This document shows positions 20,101 through 28,594 of a stretch of DNA of 64,000 bases, in pieces. Both the position numbers and the translations under genes were made by a program. This stretch comes from Acidaminobacter sp. JC074 (lineage in GTDB: Bacteria; Bacillota; Clostridia; Peptostreptococcales; Acidaminobacteraceae): the NCBI RefSeq assembly GCF_022496765.1, contig NZ_VANV01000025.1:31402-95401 (forward strand), given 5' to 3'. The notes below the pieces were generated by a model. The model ran no database searches. It was not told where the DNA came from and saw nothing but the letters and a program-made list of their open reading frames with translations. How positions within the stretch are numbered: the first letter of the stretch is position 1; the number at the start of each line of letters is the position of its first letter.

Positions 20101-20641
20101 AGCTGGTGAAAAGATCACGGAAGGTTCGATTAACCCACATGACATCTTAAGAGTTGTTGGTGTTAATGGCGTACAAGAGTACATCGTTAAGGAAATCCAG
20201 GTTGTATATCGTCTTCAGGGTGTTGACATCGATGATAAGCACATTGAAGTTATCGTTAGACAAATGCTTTCTAAGATTAAAATTGATGAACCAGGTGATT
20301 CTGATAACTTACCAGGTAGAGTCATTTCTTATAAAGAGTTTAAAGATGTTAATAAAAAATTAGTTGCTGAAGGCAAAGAAGTAATGGAAGGTACTAGAGC
20401 ACTTTACGGTATCACAAAAGCTTCACTTGCTACAGATTCATTCTTATCAGCTGCATCGTTCCAGGAAACAACAAGAGTTCTTACAGATGCTGCAGTAAGA
20501 GGTAAAGAAGATAAGCTTCTTGGTCTTAAAGAAAATGTTATCATTGGTAAGTTAATACCAGCTGGTACAGGACTAAGAAAGTACAAGAATGTAGCATACG
20601 AAAAGAAAAATGAATTAGACATGCAAGATGTATTCTTATAA
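17132..20641 (+). CDS. rpoC: RNA polymerase beta' subunit
   Basis: 1169 residues. I place the start at TTG 17132: AAGGGAG at 17117-17123 is eight bases away, and the protein then begins MLEFDNFDSIKI like Bacillus RpoC; upstream in-frame GTG 17099 and ATG 17114 lack ribosome sites. The first zinc site is CHCGKYKRVRYKGVICDRC, the catalytic Mg2+ motif NADFDGDQM is near residue 449, and the second zinc site is CEAEYGVCCKC. Cotranscribed with rpoB. The stop is followed by the inverted repeat that contains the str promoter, with no clear terminator. Confidence 0.97.
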   Translation: MLEFDNFDSIKIRLASPEKIRSWSRGEVKKPETINYRTLKPEKEGLFCEKIFGPTKDWECHCGKYKRVRYKGVICDRCGVEVTRAKVRRERMGHIELAAPVSHIWYFRGIPSKMGILLDMSPRSLEKILYFAAYIVTDAGDTALSYKQVLSEKEYADAREQYGGRFKAGMGAESVRKILQQLDLDSLREELKAQYQEATGQKKVKLIRRLEVVDNFRESGNSPDWMIMDVVPVIPPDLRPMVQLDGGRFATSDLNDLYRRVINRNNRLKRLLELGAPDIIVRNEKRMLQEAVDSLIDNGRRGRPVTGPGNRPLRSLSDMLKGKQGRFRQNLLGKRVDYSGRSVIVVGPSLKFYQCGLPKKMALELFKPFVMKRLVQEEIVHNIKSAKRMVERGKPEVWPIVEDVIKNHPVLLNRAPTLHRLGIQAFEPVLVDGKAIRLHPLVCTAYNADFDGDQMAVHVPLSVEAQAEARYLMLSVNNILAPKDGLPITTPTQDMVLGAYYLTLHQEGVLGEGKIFKDFDEMYMAYRAGTVHLHAKVGVRVKLHDEDLGQIVHSTVGRFIFNAELPQTLGFVDRDEDPYGLEIDYLCTKKDLETIIASCYERTGNTVTARIMDEIKNLGFRYSTQSAITVAVVDMVIPGNKWEIVEESRKKVEKYQAAFKRGFLTEEERYEGIIQTWTQTTEDVTNELMDTMPRLNNINIMAHSGARGSRNQIRQLGAMRGLMANATGKTVEIPILSNFREGLSVLEYFISTTGARKGLADTALRTADSGYLTRRLVDVAQDVIVREVDCGSETGIVVRDIVENGQVIEGLAERVEGRYPVQDVLHPETGQVVASSEVMINKKVAKAIVDAGITEVEIRSVLNCEAEYGVCCKCYGKNLATGKPMNIGEAVGTIAAQSIGEPGTQLTMRTFHTGGVAGADITQGLPRVEELFEGRKPKGMAVIAEIEGRISFQETRRKLEVVITNDSGESHASQIVFGSRLRVQEGDYVKAGEKITEGSINPHDILRVVGVNGVQEYIVKEIQVVYRLQGVDIDDKHIEVIVRQMLSKIKIDEPGDSDNLPGRVISYKEFKDVNKKLVAEGKEVMEGTRALYGITKASLATDSFLSAASFQETTRVLTDAAVRGKEDKLLGLKENVIIGKLIPAGTGLRKYKNVAYEKKNELDMQDVFL

Positions 20642-20674
20642 GTTGTAAGACCCGAAAGTATTTTGTTATTTTTA

Positions 20675-20704
20675 TTGACAATACTGCTTTCGGGGTGTTA
20701 CAAT
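20675..20704 (+). promoter_or_regulatory. Promoter of the str operon
   Basis: TTGACA (20675-20680), 18 bases, TACAAT (20699-20704) with extended TGT. The -35 box lies in the loop and the spacer in the 3' arm of an inverted repeat (ACCCGAAAG near 20650 with CTTTCGGGGT near 20687-20696). Confidence 0.7.
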
Positions 20705-20779
20705 ATTTGAGTATGTTATCTTGAATATATTCTGTTCATGATAAAACGCTTGTAAAAACAAGTAACAAAGGGGTGTTCT

Positions 20780-21028
20780 ATGGATTTAACAAACTTAGAA
20801 ACAGCTCAATGTAAAAAAATCGGTATCAAGCAATCGCTGAAGATTATAAAACGTGATGAAGCCGAGGCCCTATTTGTGGCTAAAGACGCTGAGCAATATG
20901 TAGTCAGAAGCATTGTTAAGCTTGCTGAAGAAAAACAAATTCCAATAATTTATGTTGAAAGTATGTTGATCTTGGGTAAAGCGTGTAATATTGACGTTGG
21001 TGCTGCGACGGCAGTGATTGTAAAATAA
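20780..21028 (+). CDS. rplGB: L7Ae-family ribosomal/kink-turn-binding protein
   Basis: 82 residues, related to Bacillus YbxF (RplGB), which binds kink-turns such as those of SAM riboswitches and T-box Stem I. The L7Ae core is visible (VVRSIVKLAEEKQIPIIYV, GKACNIDVGAATAVIV). It occupies the conserved place between rpoC and rpsL. ATG follows AAAGGGGTG. Its kink-turn binding could matter for the two T-boxes in this window, but that is inference. Confidence 0.9.
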   Translation: MDLTNLETAQCKKIGIKQSLKIIKRDEAEALFVAKDAEQYVVRSIVKLAEEKQIPIIYVESMLILGKACNIDVGAATAVIVK

Positions 21029-21070
21029 AAGTGACTATATTTATATTAAAATTCGAAAGGAGGTGCATGG

Positions 21071-21490
21071 ATGCCTACTATTAACCAATTAGTAAGACAA
21101 GGGAGAAAAGCAAGTGAGACAAAATCAACTGCTCCTGCGTTAAACAGAAGTTTCAACTCTTTAAAGAGACAAGCTACTAAAGCTAAATCTCCACAAAAGA
21201 GAGGTGTATGTACGTCAGTTAAAACTGTTACACCTAAAAAGCCTAACTCGGCCCTTAGAAAAGTTGCGAGAGTTAGACTTTCAAATGGTTTAGAAGTTAC
21301 AGCTTATATTCCAGGTGAAGGCCACAATCTTCAAGAGCATAGTGTTGTTTTGATTCGTGGTGGTAGAGTAAAAGACTTACCAGGTTGTAGATACCATATC
21401 GTTAGAGGTGTACTTGATACATCAGGTGTTTCTGATAGAAATCAAGCTAGATCTAAGTATGGTGCTAAGAGACCTAAGAAGAAGAAGTAA
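21071..21490 (+). CDS. rpsL: Ribosomal protein uS12
   Basis: 139 residues, decoding-centre protein. The streptomycin-relevant lysines are wild type in TPKKPNSALRK and RVKDLPG. The sequence TVTPKKPNSAL and the Gly/Lys-rich end are typical. Ribosome site AAAGGAGGTG. First small-subunit gene of str. Confidence 0.97.
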   Translation: MPTINQLVRQGRKASETKSTAPALNRSFNSLKRQATKAKSPQKRGVCTSVKTVTPKKPNSALRKVARVRLSNGLEVTAYIPGEGHNLQEHSVVLIRGGRVKDLPGCRYHIVRGVLDTSGVSDRNQARSKYGAKRPKKKK

Positions 21491-21498
21491 TTTAAATC

Positions 21499-21561
21499 AG
21501 CCTTTACTTCGGTAAAGGCTTCATATAGTCATATGCACAACGACAGTTGTTAAAATTGTCG
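21499..21561 (+). promoter_or_regulatory. Two hairpins in the rpsL-rpsG spacer
   Basis: The first is AGCCTTTAC (21499-21507) / GTAAAGGCT (21512-21520) around a UUCG tetraloop, without a T tract. The second is CGACAGTT / AATTGTCG (about 21541-21561). The 112-base spacer is longer than others in this operon and may hold a processing or S7 autoregulation site; the latter is known for E. coli at the same place. Confidence 0.55.
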
Positions 21562-21602
21562 AGTACCGATGAAGAAAAGTTATAATTAAGGAGGGAAGTA
21601 CA

Positions 21603-22073
21603 GTGCCTAGAAAAGGAAATGTTCCAAAGAGAAAAGTGTTACCTGATCCAGTACATGGTTCGGTTGTAGTAGCTAAGCTAATCAACTCAATCATGTTAGA
21701 TGGTAAAAAAGGTACAGCACAAAGAATCGTTTACGATGCATTCGAAATGATCGCTGAAAAGACTGGTAAAGAAGCTTTAGAAGTTTTTGAAACTGCTATG
21801 GAAAACATCATGCCAGTATTAGAAGTTAAGTCAAGAAGAGTTGGTGGTTCAAACTATCAGGTACCAATCGAAGTTCGTCCAGTAAGAAGACAAACTTTAG
21901 GTTTAAGATGGTTAACGCTTTACACAAGAAAGCGTGGCGAAAGAACTATGTCTGAAAGACTAGCTAAAGAAATTATGGATGCTGCTAATAACACTGGTGC
22001 ATCAGTTAAGAAGAAAGAAGATACGCATAAGATGGCAGAAGCTAACAGAGCATTTGCACACTACAGATTCTAA
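21603..22073 (+). CDS. rpsG: Ribosomal protein uS7
   Basis: 156 residues, primary binder of the 16S 3' major domain and head assembly. GTG start after AAGGAGGG. The conserved N-terminus (MPRKGNVPKR) and the arm YQVPIEVRPVRRQTLGLRWL are present. In enteric bacteria S7 is the str operon repressor; here the spacer upstream has hairpins that could play such a role. Confidence 0.97.
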   Translation: MPRKGNVPKRKVLPDPVHGSVVVAKLINSIMLDGKKGTAQRIVYDAFEMIAEKTGKEALEVFETAMENIMPVLEVKSRRVGGSNYQVPIEVRPVRRQTLGLRWLTLYTRKRGERTMSERLAKEIMDAANNTGASVKKKEDTHKMAEANRAFAHYRF

Positions 22074-22106
22074 TATTGCGTAGGTATCTTGAAAGGAGGA
22101 ACCATC

Positions 22107-24179
22107 GTGTCAAGACAGTTCCCATTAGAGAGAACTAGAAATATCGGTATCATGGCTCACATCGATGCTGGTAAGACTACAACGACAGAAAGAATCCTGT
22201 ACTACACTGGTGTTTCTCACAAGATTGGTGAGGTTCATGACGGTGCAGCTACAATGGACTGGATGGAGCAAGAGCAAGAGAGAGGTATCACAATTACTTC
22301 TGCTGCTACAACATGCTCATGGAAAAATAACAGAATCAACATCATCGATACACCAGGTCACGTTGACTTTACAGTAGAAGTTGAGAGATCTTTAAAAGTA
22401 TTAGATGGTACAGTTGCTGTATTCTGTGCGAAAGGTGGCGTTGAGCCTCAGTCTGAAACAGTTTGGAGACAAGCGGTTAAATACAGAGTTCCAAGAATGG
22501 CTTTCGTAAATAAAATGGATATTACAGGTGCAGACTTCTTCAGAGTTGTTCAAATGATGAAGGACAGATTATCTGCAAATGCTATTCCAATTCAAGTACC
22601 AATTGGTGCTGAAGACCAATTCCAAGGTATCGTAAACTTATTAACAATGAAAGCTCATGTTTATAAGGACGACCTAGGTGAAAACATTGAGATCACTGAC
22701 ATCCCTGCTGACTTAGTAGATTTAGCTGAGGAAAAAAGAGGTGAAATGATCGAAGCAATTGCTGAAACTAATGAAGAGTTAATGATGGCTTACCTTGAAG
22801 GTGAAGAGCTAGAGCATGACGATTTAGTTAAAGCATTAAGAACAGCTACAATTGATAACGTAATTGTACCAGTATTATGTGGTACTGCTTACAAGAACAA
22901 AGGTGTTCAGATTCTTCTTGACGCTATCATCGATTACATGCCAGCTCCAACTGACGTTGTTGCTATCAAAGGTATTGATCCTGAGACTGACGAAGAAGTT
23001 GCAAGACCAGCTGATGACAAAGGTCCTTTTGCTGCATTAGCGTTCAAGATCATGACTGATCCATATGTAGGTAAGTTATCGTTCTTCAGAGTTTACTCTG
23101 GTACATTAGATTCAGGGTCTTACGTTCACAACTCTACTAAGAATAAAAAAGAGAGAGTTGGTAGAATCCTACAAATGCATGCGAACAAGAGAGAAGAAAT
23201 CAAAACGGTTTACTCTGGTGATATCGCTGCAGCTATCGGTCTTAAGTTTACAACAACTGGTGATACTTTATGTTCACAAGATAACATGGTTGTACTTGAG
23301 TCGATGGAATTCCCTGAGCCAGTAATCAAGGTTGCTATTGAGCCTAAGACAAGAGCTTCTCAAGAAAAGATGGGTATTGGTCTATCAAAGCTTGCTGAAG
23401 AGGATCCAACGTTCAAGACATACACTGATGAAGAAACTGGTCAGGTTATTATCGCTGGTATGGGTGAGCTTCACCTTGAAATCATCGTTGATAGATTATT
23501 AAGAGAGTTTAAAGTAGAGGCGAACATTGGTGCTCCTCAAGTTGCTTACAAAGAAACTATCACTAAAGAAGTTACTATTGAGCACAAATACTCTAAGCAA
23601 TCTGGTGGTAAGGGTCAATACGGTCATGTTAAAATGCACTTCAGACCTCAAACTGCAGGTGACGGTTATAACTTCATCAACTCTGTTACTGGTGGTGCTG
23701 TTCCTAGAGAATACATCGAGCCAGTTAACCAAGGTATCCAAGGTGCACTTCAAAATGGTATCCTAGCTGGATATGAAGTTGTAGATATTGAAGCTGAATT
23801 ATATGATGGTTCTTATCATGAAGTCGACTCTTCTGAGATGGCGTTTAAATTAGCTGCTTCTATGGCATTCAAAGAGGCTATGAGAAAAGGTGCTGCTGTA
23901 CTTCTTGAGCCAATGATGAAAGTTGAAGTTGTGGTTCCAGAAGAATACCTAGGTGACGTTATGGGTGATATTAACTCTCGTAGAGGTCAATTAGAAGGTA
24001 TGGAAGCACAAGATGGTGCTCAAGTAATCAGAGCACATGTACCATTATCAGAGATGTTTGGTTATGCTACTGACTTAAGATCTAAGTCTCAAGGTAGAGG
24101 TAACTACACTATGCTATTCAGTCATTATGATCAAGTTCCAAACTCAATTGGTGAGAAGATCATGGGTGACAAAAAATAA
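22107..24179 (+). CDS. fusA: Elongation factor G
   Basis: 690 residues from GTG 22107, seven bases after AGGAGG; the in-frame TTG 22089 precedes that site and is rejected. The five-domain translocase has G1 AHIDAGKTTTTE, the switch I region ITITSAATT, G3 DTPGHVDFT and G4 NKMD. Domain IV (HYDQ tail, YKETI) is complete. It moves tRNA-mRNA through the ribosome after peptide transfer. Cotranscribed with rpsG (33-base gap) and tuf. Confidence 0.97.
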   Translation: MSRQFPLERTRNIGIMAHIDAGKTTTTERILYYTGVSHKIGEVHDGAATMDWMEQEQERGITITSAATTCSWKNNRINIIDTPGHVDFTVEVERSLKVLDGTVAVFCAKGGVEPQSETVWRQAVKYRVPRMAFVNKMDITGADFFRVVQMMKDRLSANAIPIQVPIGAEDQFQGIVNLLTMKAHVYKDDLGENIEITDIPADLVDLAEEKRGEMIEAIAETNEELMMAYLEGEELEHDDLVKALRTATIDNVIVPVLCGTAYKNKGVQILLDAIIDYMPAPTDVVAIKGIDPETDEEVARPADDKGPFAALAFKIMTDPYVGKLSFFRVYSGTLDSGSYVHNSTKNKKERVGRILQMHANKREEIKTVYSGDIAAAIGLKFTTTGDTLCSQDNMVVLESMEFPEPVIKVAIEPKTRASQEKMGIGLSKLAEEDPTFKTYTDEETGQVIIAGMGELHLEIIVDRLLREFKVEANIGAPQVAYKETITKEVTIEHKYSKQSGGKGQYGHVKMHFRPQTAGDGYNFINSVTGGAVPREYIEPVNQGIQGALQNGILAGYEVVDIEAELYDGSYHEVDSSEMAFKLAASMAFKEAMRKGAAVLLEPMMKVEVVVPEEYLGDVMGDINSRRGQLEGMEAQDGAQVIRAHVPLSEMFGYATDLRSKSQGRGNYTMLFSHYDQVPNSIGEKIMGDKK

Positions 24180-24206
24180 ATTTTTATAAAGGGAGGAATT
24201 TCAAAA

Positions 24207-25403
24207 ATGGCAAAGCAAAAATTTGAAAGAAATAAGCCACACGTTAACGTTGGTACTATTGGTCACGTTGACCACGGTAAAACAACTTTAACAGCTGCAA
24301 TCACTAAAGTATTATATGACAAGTATGGTCTTGGTGAGAAGGTAGACTTCGAGAATATCGATAAAGCTCCAGAAGAGAGAGAAAGAGGTATCACTATCTC
24401 TACAGCACACGTTGAGTATGAAACTCCTAACAGACACTACGCTCACGTTGACTGTCCAGGCCATGCCGACTACGTTAAGAACATGATCACTGGTGCTGCT
24501 CAAATGGACGGTTCTATCTTAGTTGTATCTGCAGCAGATGGTCCTATGCCACAAACAAGAGAGCATATCTTATTATCTCGTCAGGTAGGCGTTCCATACA
24601 TCGTTGTTTTCTTAAACAAGTGTGATATGGTTGATGACGAAGAATTATTAGAATTAGTTGAAATGGAAGTTAGAGAATTACTTGACGAATATGATTTCCC
24701 AGGTGATGACACTCCAATCATCAGAGGTTCTGCTTTATTAGCTCTTGAAGATTCTTCTTCAGAGTGGGCTGACAAAATCGTTGAATTATTCGAAATCGTT
24801 GACGAGTATGTTCCAGAGCCAGAAAGAGACACTGATAAGCCTTTCTTAATGCCAGTTGAGGACGTTTTCTCTATCACAGGTAGAGGTACAGTTGCAACAG
24901 GTAGAATCGAAAGAGGTATCTTAAGAGTTTCTGACGAAATCGAAATCGTTGGTATCAAAGAAGAGAAGAGAAAAGTAGTTTGTACTGGTGTTGAGATGTT
25001 CAAGAAGCTTTTAGATGAAGGTTTCGCAGGCGACAACATTGGTTGTTTATTAAGAGGTGTTCAAAGAACAGAAATCGAAAGAGGTCAAGTTCTTGCTGCT
25101 CCTGGTACTATCAACCCACATACTAAGTTCGAAGCTCAAGTTTACGTTCTTAAGAAAGAAGAAGGTGGACGTCATAAGCCATTCTTCTCTGGTTACAGAC
25201 CACAGTTCTTCTTCAGAACTACTGACGTAACTGGTAACATTCAACTTAAAGAAGGCGTAGAAATGTGTATGCCTGGTGATAACGTTGAAATGACTATCGA
25301 ACTTATCGCTCCTATCGCTATCGAAGAGCAATTAAAGTTCTCTATCCGTGAGGGTGGTAGAACAGTAGGTTCTGGTTCAGTTATCAAGATCTTAGAAGAC
25401 TAA
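24207..25403 (+). CDS. tuf: Elongation factor Tu
   Basis: 398 residues. GTP motifs GHVDHGKTT (near residue 18), DCPGHAD and NKCD are intact, followed by domains 2 and 3. Brings aminoacyl-tRNA to the A site. ATG follows GGGAGG. It ends the str operon and is followed by a strong terminator. The codon set is the most biased in the window, as expected for a highly expressed gene. Confidence 0.98.
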   Translation: MAKQKFERNKPHVNVGTIGHVDHGKTTLTAAITKVLYDKYGLGEKVDFENIDKAPEERERGITISTAHVEYETPNRHYAHVDCPGHADYVKNMITGAAQMDGSILVVSAADGPMPQTREHILLSRQVGVPYIVVFLNKCDMVDDEELLELVEMEVRELLDEYDFPGDDTPIIRGSALLALEDSSSEWADKIVELFEIVDEYVPEPERDTDKPFLMPVEDVFSITGRGTVATGRIERGILRVSDEIEIVGIKEEKRKVVCTGVEMFKKLLDEGFAGDNIGCLLRGVQRTEIERGQVLAAPGTINPHTKFEAQVYVLKKEEGGRHKPFFSGYRPQFFFRTTDVTGNIQLKEGVEMCMPGDNVEMTIELIAPIAIEEQLKFSIREGGRTVGSGSVIKILED

Positions 25404-25418
25404 TCAAAACATAAATTA

Positions 25419-25448
25419 TTAGACTGACTTTGTCAGTCTAATTTTTTT
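25419..25448 (+). terminator. Terminator after tuf
   Basis: TTAGACTGAC (25419-25428) and GTCAGTCTAA (25432-25441) with loop TTT, then seven T. Confidence 0.95.
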
Positions 25449-25479
25449 CTTCTTTTTTAAAAAAACTTTAAAAAAGGTC

Positions 25480-25508
25480 TTGCATTATCTGAAAAAGTGG
25501 GTTATACT
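25480..25508 (+). promoter_or_regulatory. Promoter of the S10 supercluster
   Basis: TTGCAT (25480-25485), 17 bases, TATACT (25503-25508). It probably drives the long rpsJ to rplQ transcript. Confidence 0.65.
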
Positions 25509-25513
25509 TGTTT

Positions 25514-25612
25514 GGTACGTAAAACGCGATGAAGCGGGAGGTTACCAGAGCCACTGGAGAACTTCCGTGGAGAAGAGTTTGCCCTGAGAGGCGAGCGACT
25601 CGTTGTTTTTTT
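25514..25612 (+). promoter_or_regulatory. Structured S10-operon leader, possible attenuator
   Basis: Stem-loop 1: GGAGGTT (25537-25543) with AACTTCC (25560-25566), inner CCA/TGG. Stem-loop 2: GAGT (25575-25578) with ACTC (25598-25601) and GCC with GGC, then GTTGTTTTTTT. The second resembles a terminator. Leaders controlled by L4 are known for S10 operons of some bacteria, but I cannot match this one to a named motif. Confidence 0.6.
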
Positions 25613-25690
25613 GTCAAAAAGCTTACGATACGCTAGGCTGAGTGTGCAAGAAAAACAGATTAAAAAAACTACTTACAAGGAGGAAAAAAA

Positions 25691-26005
25691 ATGGCTAACG
25701 CAGGTCAAAAAATCAGAATCAGACTTAAGTCTTATGATCACAAATTATTAGATGCTTCTGCAGTAAAAATCGTTGAAGCAGCTAAGAGAACTGGTGCTGA
25801 AGTATCAGGTCCAATTCCTTTACCAACAAAGAAGGAAGTTGTAACAATCTTAAGAGCGGTACATAAGTACAAGGACTCAAGAGAGCAATTTGAGATGAGA
25901 ACTCACAAGAGATTGGTAGACATCTTAAGCCCAACTCAAAAGACAGTTGATGCTTTAATGAAGATCGATTTACCAGCTGGTGTGGATATCGAAATCAAAT
26001 TATAA
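25691..26005 (+). CDS. rpsJ: Ribosomal protein uS10
   Basis: 104 residues, small-subunit head; also NusE, the partner of NusB in rRNA antitermination. The loop (about residues 45-60) and conserved IRIRLKSYDHKLLD are intact. Ribosome site AAGGAGG. First gene after the S10 leader; the next gene is 117 bases away, an unusually long gap. Confidence 0.97.
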   Translation: MANAGQKIRIRLKSYDHKLLDASAVKIVEAAKRTGAEVSGPIPLPTKKEVVTILRAVHKYKDSREQFEMRTHKRLVDILSPTQKTVDALMKIDLPAGVDIEIKL

Positions 26006-26011
26006 TAAAGA

Positions 26012-26094
26012 ATACTAAGAATTTGTTGTTTTTATAAATATAAGAACACAACTAAACTTTTTAGTATGATTATGGTTTATGAATTGTCATAATC
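26012..26094 (+). repeat. Two hairpins between rpsJ and rplC
   Basis: ATACTAA (26012-26018) pairs with TTAGTAT (26061-26067), with inner GTTGT/ACAAC. GATTATG (26068-26074) pairs with CATAATC (26088-26094). Neither is followed by a T run, so they are more likely processing or translation-control structures than terminators. Confidence 0.5.
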
Positions 26095-26122
26095 CGCTGT
26101 AAGAAATTTAGGAGGTGTATGA

Positions 26123-26755
26123 ATGAAAGGGATCATCGGAAGAAAAATCGGGATGACTCAAGTGTTCACAGAAAAAGGTGCAGTTGTACCAGTAACAGTT
26201 GTTGAAGCTGGTCCAATCTTTGTAACACAAATCAAAACAGTTGAAACTGACGGTTATAACGCAGTTCAGGTTGCTTTTGAAAACAAGAAGAAAAACCATA
26301 TCATCAAGCCTGAGAAAGGTCACTTTGACAAAGCAGGTTTAGAGGTTATGAAGTATGTTCAAGAATTTAGAGTAGAAGATCCTTCAGCTTATTCTATTGG
26401 ACAAGAAATCAAAGTTGACTTATTTGAAGCTGGCCAAGCAGTAGATGTAACTGGTACTTCAAAGGGTAAAGGTCACTCTGGTGTAATTAAGAGATGGAAC
26501 TCTCACAGAGGTCCTATGAGCCACGGTTCTAAGCACAGAAGAAGACCAGGTTCAATCGGTAACGCGTCTTACCCAGGTAGAGTTATCAAGGGTATGACAA
26601 TGTCAGGTCAATACGGTAACACAACTTCTACAGTTCAAAACTTAGAAATTGTTTCTGTAGACGTTGAAAGAAACTTACTATTAATTAAAGGTGCTATTCC
26701 TGGACCGAAAAAAGGCGTAGTAACTGTAAAAGAGTCTGTAAAGGCTACGAAGTAA
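26123..26755 (+). CDS. rplC: Ribosomal protein uL3
   Basis: 210 residues. Starts 23S rRNA assembly; its long extension (HSGVIKRWNSHRGPMSHGSK, about residue 115-135) reaches toward the peptidyl-transferase centre. ATG follows AGGAGGTG. Length normal. Confidence 0.97.
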   Translation: MKGIIGRKIGMTQVFTEKGAVVPVTVVEAGPIFVTQIKTVETDGYNAVQVAFENKKKNHIIKPEKGHFDKAGLEVMKYVQEFRVEDPSAYSIGQEIKVDLFEAGQAVDVTGTSKGKGHSGVIKRWNSHRGPMSHGSKHRRRPGSIGNASYPGRVIKGMTMSGQYGNTTSTVQNLEIVSVDVERNLLLIKGAIPGPKKGVVTVKESVKATK

Positions 26756-26781
26756 TATAACTGAAGGAAGGAGGACTGGAC

Positions 26782-27405
26782 ATGCCTAAATTAGACGTAT
26801 TAAACGTATCAGGTGAAAAGATCGGTGATATCGATTTACATCCAGGTATTTTCGGAATTGAAGTAAACGAATATGTTTTACACGATGTAGTTAAAAACTA
26901 CTTAGCAAACCAGAGACAAGGTACTCAATCTGCTAAGACTCGTGCTGAAGTTCGTGGCGGTGGTAAGAAGCCATTTAGACAAAAGGGTACTGGTAGAGCA
27001 AGACAAGGTACAACTAGAGCACCTCATTATGTAGGTGGTGGTGTAGCATTTGCTCCAAAGCCAAGAGATTACTCTTACAAATTACCAAAGAGAGTTAAGA
27101 GATTAGCATTATTCTCAGCATTATCTGCTAAGGTAGCTGCTGGTGAAATGATCGTATTAGATGAGTTAGCAATGGATGCTCCTAAGACTAAAGATATGGT
27201 TAAGATTCTTTCAAACATCAAAGCTGAGAAAAAATCATTAATCGTATTACAAGACGTAAGCGAGAACGTTGTAAGATCATCAAACAATATTCAAGGCGTT
27301 GAGACAACGTTTGTTGGTTCATTAAATGTTTATGACATCTTAAACCATGACAACTTTGTTATCACAAAGAAAGCTCTTGAAAGAATTGAGGAGGTTTACG
27401 CGTAA
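26782..27405 (+). CDS. rplD: Ribosomal protein uL4
   Basis: 207 residues with the exit-tunnel loop (GGGKKPFRQKGTGRARQGT, about residues 58-76). In E. coli L4 also represses the S10 operon, relevant to the structured leader upstream. Its stop overlaps the rplW start by one base, indicating translational coupling. Confidence 0.97.
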   Translation: MPKLDVLNVSGEKIGDIDLHPGIFGIEVNEYVLHDVVKNYLANQRQGTQSAKTRAEVRGGGKKPFRQKGTGRARQGTTRAPHYVGGGVAFAPKPRDYSYKLPKRVKRLALFSALSAKVAAGEMIVLDELAMDAPKTKDMVKILSNIKAEKKSLIVLQDVSENVVRSSNNIQGVETTFVGSLNVYDILNHDNFVITKKALERIEEVYA

Positions 27406-27695
27406 TGAGATCACCTTATGATATTATTATTAAGCCAATCATCACTGAAAAATCAATGATGGGTATGGAAGATAACAGATATACTTTCAAAGTATTAAAA
27501 GATGCTAACAAAACTGAAATCAAGTTAGCTATCGAAGAAGCATTCGGTGTTAAGGTTGCTAAGATCAACACAATGAATGTTAAAGGTAAGGTTAAAAGAC
27601 AAGGAAGATTCGTTGGTAAGAGAGCTGACTGGAAGAAAGCTATTGTAACTTTAACTGCAGATTCTAAAGCTATCGAATTATTCGAAGGTATGTAA
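27405..27695 (+). CDS. rplW: Ribosomal protein uL23
   Basis: 96 residues, at the tunnel exit where trigger factor and SRP dock. Typical IIKPIITEKS start and the RRNA-binding loop GKVKRQGR. ATG overlaps the rplD stop (TAATG). Confidence 0.97.
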   Translation: MRSPYDIIIKPIITEKSMMGMEDNRYTFKVLKDANKTEIKLAIEEAFGVKVAKINTMNVKGKVKRQGRFVGKRADWKKAIVTLTADSKAIELFEGM

Positions 27696-27710
27696 TAAAG
27701 GAGGCACGAC

Positions 27711-28550
27711 ATGGGTATTAGAGGATTTAAGCCCACTTCACCTGCTATTAGACATATGACTGTTTCTACATTTGAAGAAATTACAAAGAAGCAGCCTGAA
27801 AAATCTCTAGTAGTATCATTAAAGAAGACTGCTGGTAGAAACAACAGAGGTGTAATCACTGTTAGACATAGAGGTGGCGGCGCTAAGAGAAAGTACAGAA
27901 TCATCGATTTCAAAAGAAATAAAGATGGTATCCCTGCTACTGTAAGTGCTATTGAGTACGATCCAAACAGAACAGCTAACATCGCATTATTAACTTATGC
28001 TGATGGTGAGAAGAGATATATCCTTGCTCCAGCTGGTATCACTGTAGGCGACGTTCTTTACAACGGTAAGGGCGGCGACATCAAAGTTGGTAACTGTATG
28101 GAATTAGGCGACATGCCAACAGGTACAATCATTCACAACATTGAAATGAAGCCTGGTAAAGGTGGTCAGTTAATCAGATCTGCTGGTACTTCTGCTCAGT
28201 TAATGGCGAAGGAAGGCGAATTTGCTACAATCAGATTAGTATCTGGTGAAGTAAGAAAGATCAGATTAAACTGTAGAGCTACAATCGGCCAAGTTGGTAA
28301 CACTGATCATGAGAATATCAAGGTTGGTAAAGCTGGTAGAAAGAGACACATGGGCATCAGACCTACAGTTCGTGGATCTGTAATGAACCCTAACGATCAC
28401 CCTCACGGTGGTGGTGAAGGTAGAACGCCTATCGGTAGAGCTAATCCAGTGACACCTTGGGGTCAACCAGCACTTGGTTACAAGACAAGAAAGAAAAACA
28501 AACATTCTAATAAGTACATTGTACGTACTAGACATGAGAAGAGAAAGTAA
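27711..28550 (+). CDS. rplB: Ribosomal protein uL2
   Basis: 279 residues, required for subunit joining and peptidyl-transferase structure. The C-terminal hallmark HPHGGGEGRTPIGR, containing the essential histidine, is present. Ribosome site AAAGGAGG; 15 bases after rplW. Confidence 0.98.
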   Translation: MGIRGFKPTSPAIRHMTVSTFEEITKKQPEKSLVVSLKKTAGRNNRGVITVRHRGGGAKRKYRIIDFKRNKDGIPATVSAIEYDPNRTANIALLTYADGEKRYILAPAGITVGDVLYNGKGGDIKVGNCMELGDMPTGTIIHNIEMKPGKGGQLIRSAGTSAQLMAKEGEFATIRLVSGEVRKIRLNCRATIGQVGNTDHENIKVGKAGRKRHMGIRPTVRGSVMNPNDHPHGGGEGRTPIGRANPVTPWGQPALGYKTRKKNKHSNKYIVRTRHEKRK

Positions 28551-28594
28551 TACATTGTAAATAAATTTCACTCGTTGAAAGGAGGCAATGAACC

